Source: Bacillota bacterium (GTDB lineage: Bacteria; Bacillota; Clostridia; Christensenellales; Aristaeellaceae). From it: 15,413 bases of DNA. The translations under genes were made by a program, and so were the position numbers. The DNA lies in the NCBI GenBank assembly GCA_023392755.1, contig JAEWNM010000156.1:1-15413 (forward strand). Direction: 5' to 3'. This document shows positions 14,738 to 15,413 of the stretch, piece after piece. Every line of letters starts with the position of its first letter. The first letter of the stretch is position 1. The notes under the pieces were generated by a model. It was given only the letters and a program-made list of their open reading frames with translations. It had not been told where the DNA came from and did no database searches.

Positions 14738-14766
14738 TTGCCACCCATGTCCGTTTGCATTATAAT
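14738..14766 (+). promoter_or_regulatory. Sigma-A promoter of the Dabb-domain gene
   Basis: TTGCCA (14738-14743) and TATAAT (14761-14766) with a 17-nt spacer. The -10 box lies inside the palindrome CATTATAATG (14758-14767) shared with the galT promoter. About 63 nt separate it from the coding start. Confidence 0.8.
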
Positions 14767-14788
14767 GGAGAAATCCGGCAGGTGTCAA
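14759..14788 (-). promoter_or_regulatory. Sigma-A promoter of galT
   Basis: On the minus strand a perfect TTGACA (14788-14783) and a perfect TATAAT (14764-14759) lie 18 nt apart, 56 nt before the galT start. The -10 box overlaps that of the opposing promoter by four bases. A 6-bp inverted repeat (TCCGGC 14774-14779, GCCGGA 14797-14802) surrounds the -35 box and could be a regulator site or a leader hairpin of the Dabb mRNA. Confidence 0.8.
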
Positions 14789-14829
14789 TGCACGCCGCCG
14801 GAAAGTAATGTGTTGAAAAGGAGAAAAAT

Positions 14830-15120
14830 ATGGTACGCCATATCGTTATGTTCTGGCTCAAGGACAAGTCCCCGGAGAATATTCAGGAAACCGCGCAAAA
14901 GCTGCGTTCGATGAAGGGAAAAATTGAAGGCATGCTTTCCCTGGAGGTGGGGATCGACAGCGTCCACAGTGAACGGTCCTGCGATTTGTGCCTGATGGAA
15001 GAGTTTGATTCCATGGAATCGCTGGACCGCTACCGCACCCATCCCGTTCACCTGCCGGTGCAGGCGCACATGCATGCGGTCCGGGAAAGCTCGTACAGCG
15101 CGGATTATGTCATAGAATAA
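14830..15120 (+). CDS. Dabb (stress-responsive A/B barrel) domain protein
   Basis: A single-domain dimeric alpha/beta-barrel protein; relatives bind small hydrophobic or aromatic molecules or have unknown roles in stress. The 96 residues are the full usual length and carry the family pattern: VRHIVMFWLKDKS (2-14), a Gly-Met-x-Ser-Leu-Glu-Val-Gly strand (34-41), CDLCLMEEFDSMESLDRY (51-68) and HPVH (71-74). ATG 14830 follows AAAGGAGA by 5-6 nt. The gene is monocistronic and divergent from galT, sharing the promoter region, which hints at linked regulation; no enzymatic role can be assigned. Confidence 0.93.
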   Translation: MVRHIVMFWLKDKSPENIQETAQKLRSMKGKIEGMLSLEVGIDSVHSERSCDLCLMEEFDSMESLDRYRTHPVHLPVQAHMHAVRESSYSADYVIE

Positions 15121-15146
15121 AACGGATTACTTATGTTGATATGAAA

Positions 15147-15173
15147 AGGGGCTCCCTTAAAACAGGGCGCCCT
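15147..15173. terminator. Possible terminator hairpin after the Dabb gene
   Basis: GGGC-T-CCCT (15149-15157) pairs with AGGG-C-GCCC (15164-15172) with one T-C mismatch and a 6-nt loop, 28 nt after the Dabb stop. There is no T-run on the plus strand; on the minus strand four T residues follow, so it may act better on transcripts coming from the right. Confidence 0.4.
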
Positions 15174-15180
15174 CAGTGAA

Positions 15181-15382
15181 TCAACAAAGTGGCTGTCGCC
15201 ACTTTGTTGAGCTTTTCCCTCGCTACACTGCAAAATGGCGATGCCATTTTGCGGCCGTTTGCTCGGGCAAGGAAGGAATTCCTTCGAAATTCCTCGCAAA
15301 CCTCCGCAACCTCAATCGGCGCGGCTTACAGCCGCTTGTTTCGGTTGATTCGTTCGGTTCGCCCTTTGCTGCCACTGGCAGC
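15181..15382. repeat. Run of short perfect hairpins, possible dispersed intergenic repeat
   Basis: Five perfect inverted repeats follow one another: 15181-15193/15198-15210 (13 bp, 4-nt loop), 15230-15239/15243-15252 (10 bp, 3-nt loop), a 14-base palindrome at 15272-15285, 15321-15326/15330-15335 (6 bp, 3-nt loop) and 15368-15373/15377-15382 (6 bp, 3-nt loop). GTTTGC (15257-15262) and GCAAAC (15296-15301) further enclose the third. Three of the hairpins close with GGC/GCC and the last with GCC/GGC, around a 3-4 nt loop. No credible coding frame is seen in 15121-15413 on either strand. It could be a BIME/REP-like repeat, the edge of a structured RNA, or part of a mobile element that continues right of the window. 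Confidence 0.6.
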
Positions 15383-15413
15383 GCTCACCTCTCTCACCGC
15401 ACATGTCGCTGGT

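Noticed and set aside
15105..15299. Minus-strand 64-codon frame over the hairpin array
   Set aside because: The translation follows the inverted repeats, overlaps the Dabb gene end and has no Shine-Dalgarno or family pattern.
15238..15352. Short plus-strand frame beginning MAMPFCGRLLG
   Set aside because: It lies in repeat-like structured DNA with no ribosome binding site; likely a by-product of the hairpins.

Overview
The window looks like the chromosome of an endospore-forming, moderately GC-rich Clostridia-type Firmicute; a gut Christensenellales or relative is possible, but the sequence does not settle the order. The evidence is: spore genes (yqfC, a cotJ operon, yabP-yabQ-divIC), strong Gram-positive Shine-Dalgarno sequences, TTGACA/TATAAT-type promoters, a PrsA-like foldase lipoprotein, a class-II (Firmicutes-type) GalT and a BirA-operator-controlled bioY. 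No insertion sequence, phage gene, CRISPR array, rRNA or tRNA is visible.

Layout. 1-100 (-): N-terminus of the sporulation protein YqfC. 277-1806 (+): sodium:solute symporter with its own promoter and terminator. 2009-2979 (+): spore coat cotJ operon, in which CotJA and CotJB are one fused Cys-rich protein followed by CotJC, behind a good sigma-E promoter. 3033-4382 (-): PrsA/SurA-like foldase lipoprotein with a coiled-coil insertion in the PPIase domain, converging on cotJC through a shared terminator. 4498-6545 (-): yabP-yabQ-divIC-ppx/gppA, tightly packed. 6689-7234 (+): bioY, divergent from yabP, with a consensus promoter and an inverted repeat that fits a BirA operator. 7311-13086 (-): a probable operon of a GH127-like protein, dusB, and two tandem secreted proteins of unknown function that look like distant paralogues. 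13167-14702 (-): galT. 14830-15120 (+): Dabb-domain protein, divergent from galT through two promoters whose -10 boxes overlap in one palindrome. 15121-15413: no gene; a run of short perfect hairpins.

How the genes fit together. The spore genes follow the mother-cell (sigma-E) programme: coat or cortex assembly, with the septum protein DivIC beside yabPQ as in other spore-formers. The biotin importer is controlled separately by biotin status. The galT and GH127-like genes suggest use of plant or host sugars, but the GH127-like protein appears to lack the zinc and nucleophile cysteines, so its activity is doubtful.

Most worth a second look: the two linked secreted proteins (7311-10303), the GH127 homologue without its catalytic cysteines, the CotJA-CotJB fusion, the galT/Dabb overlapping promoters and the hairpin array at the right edge.
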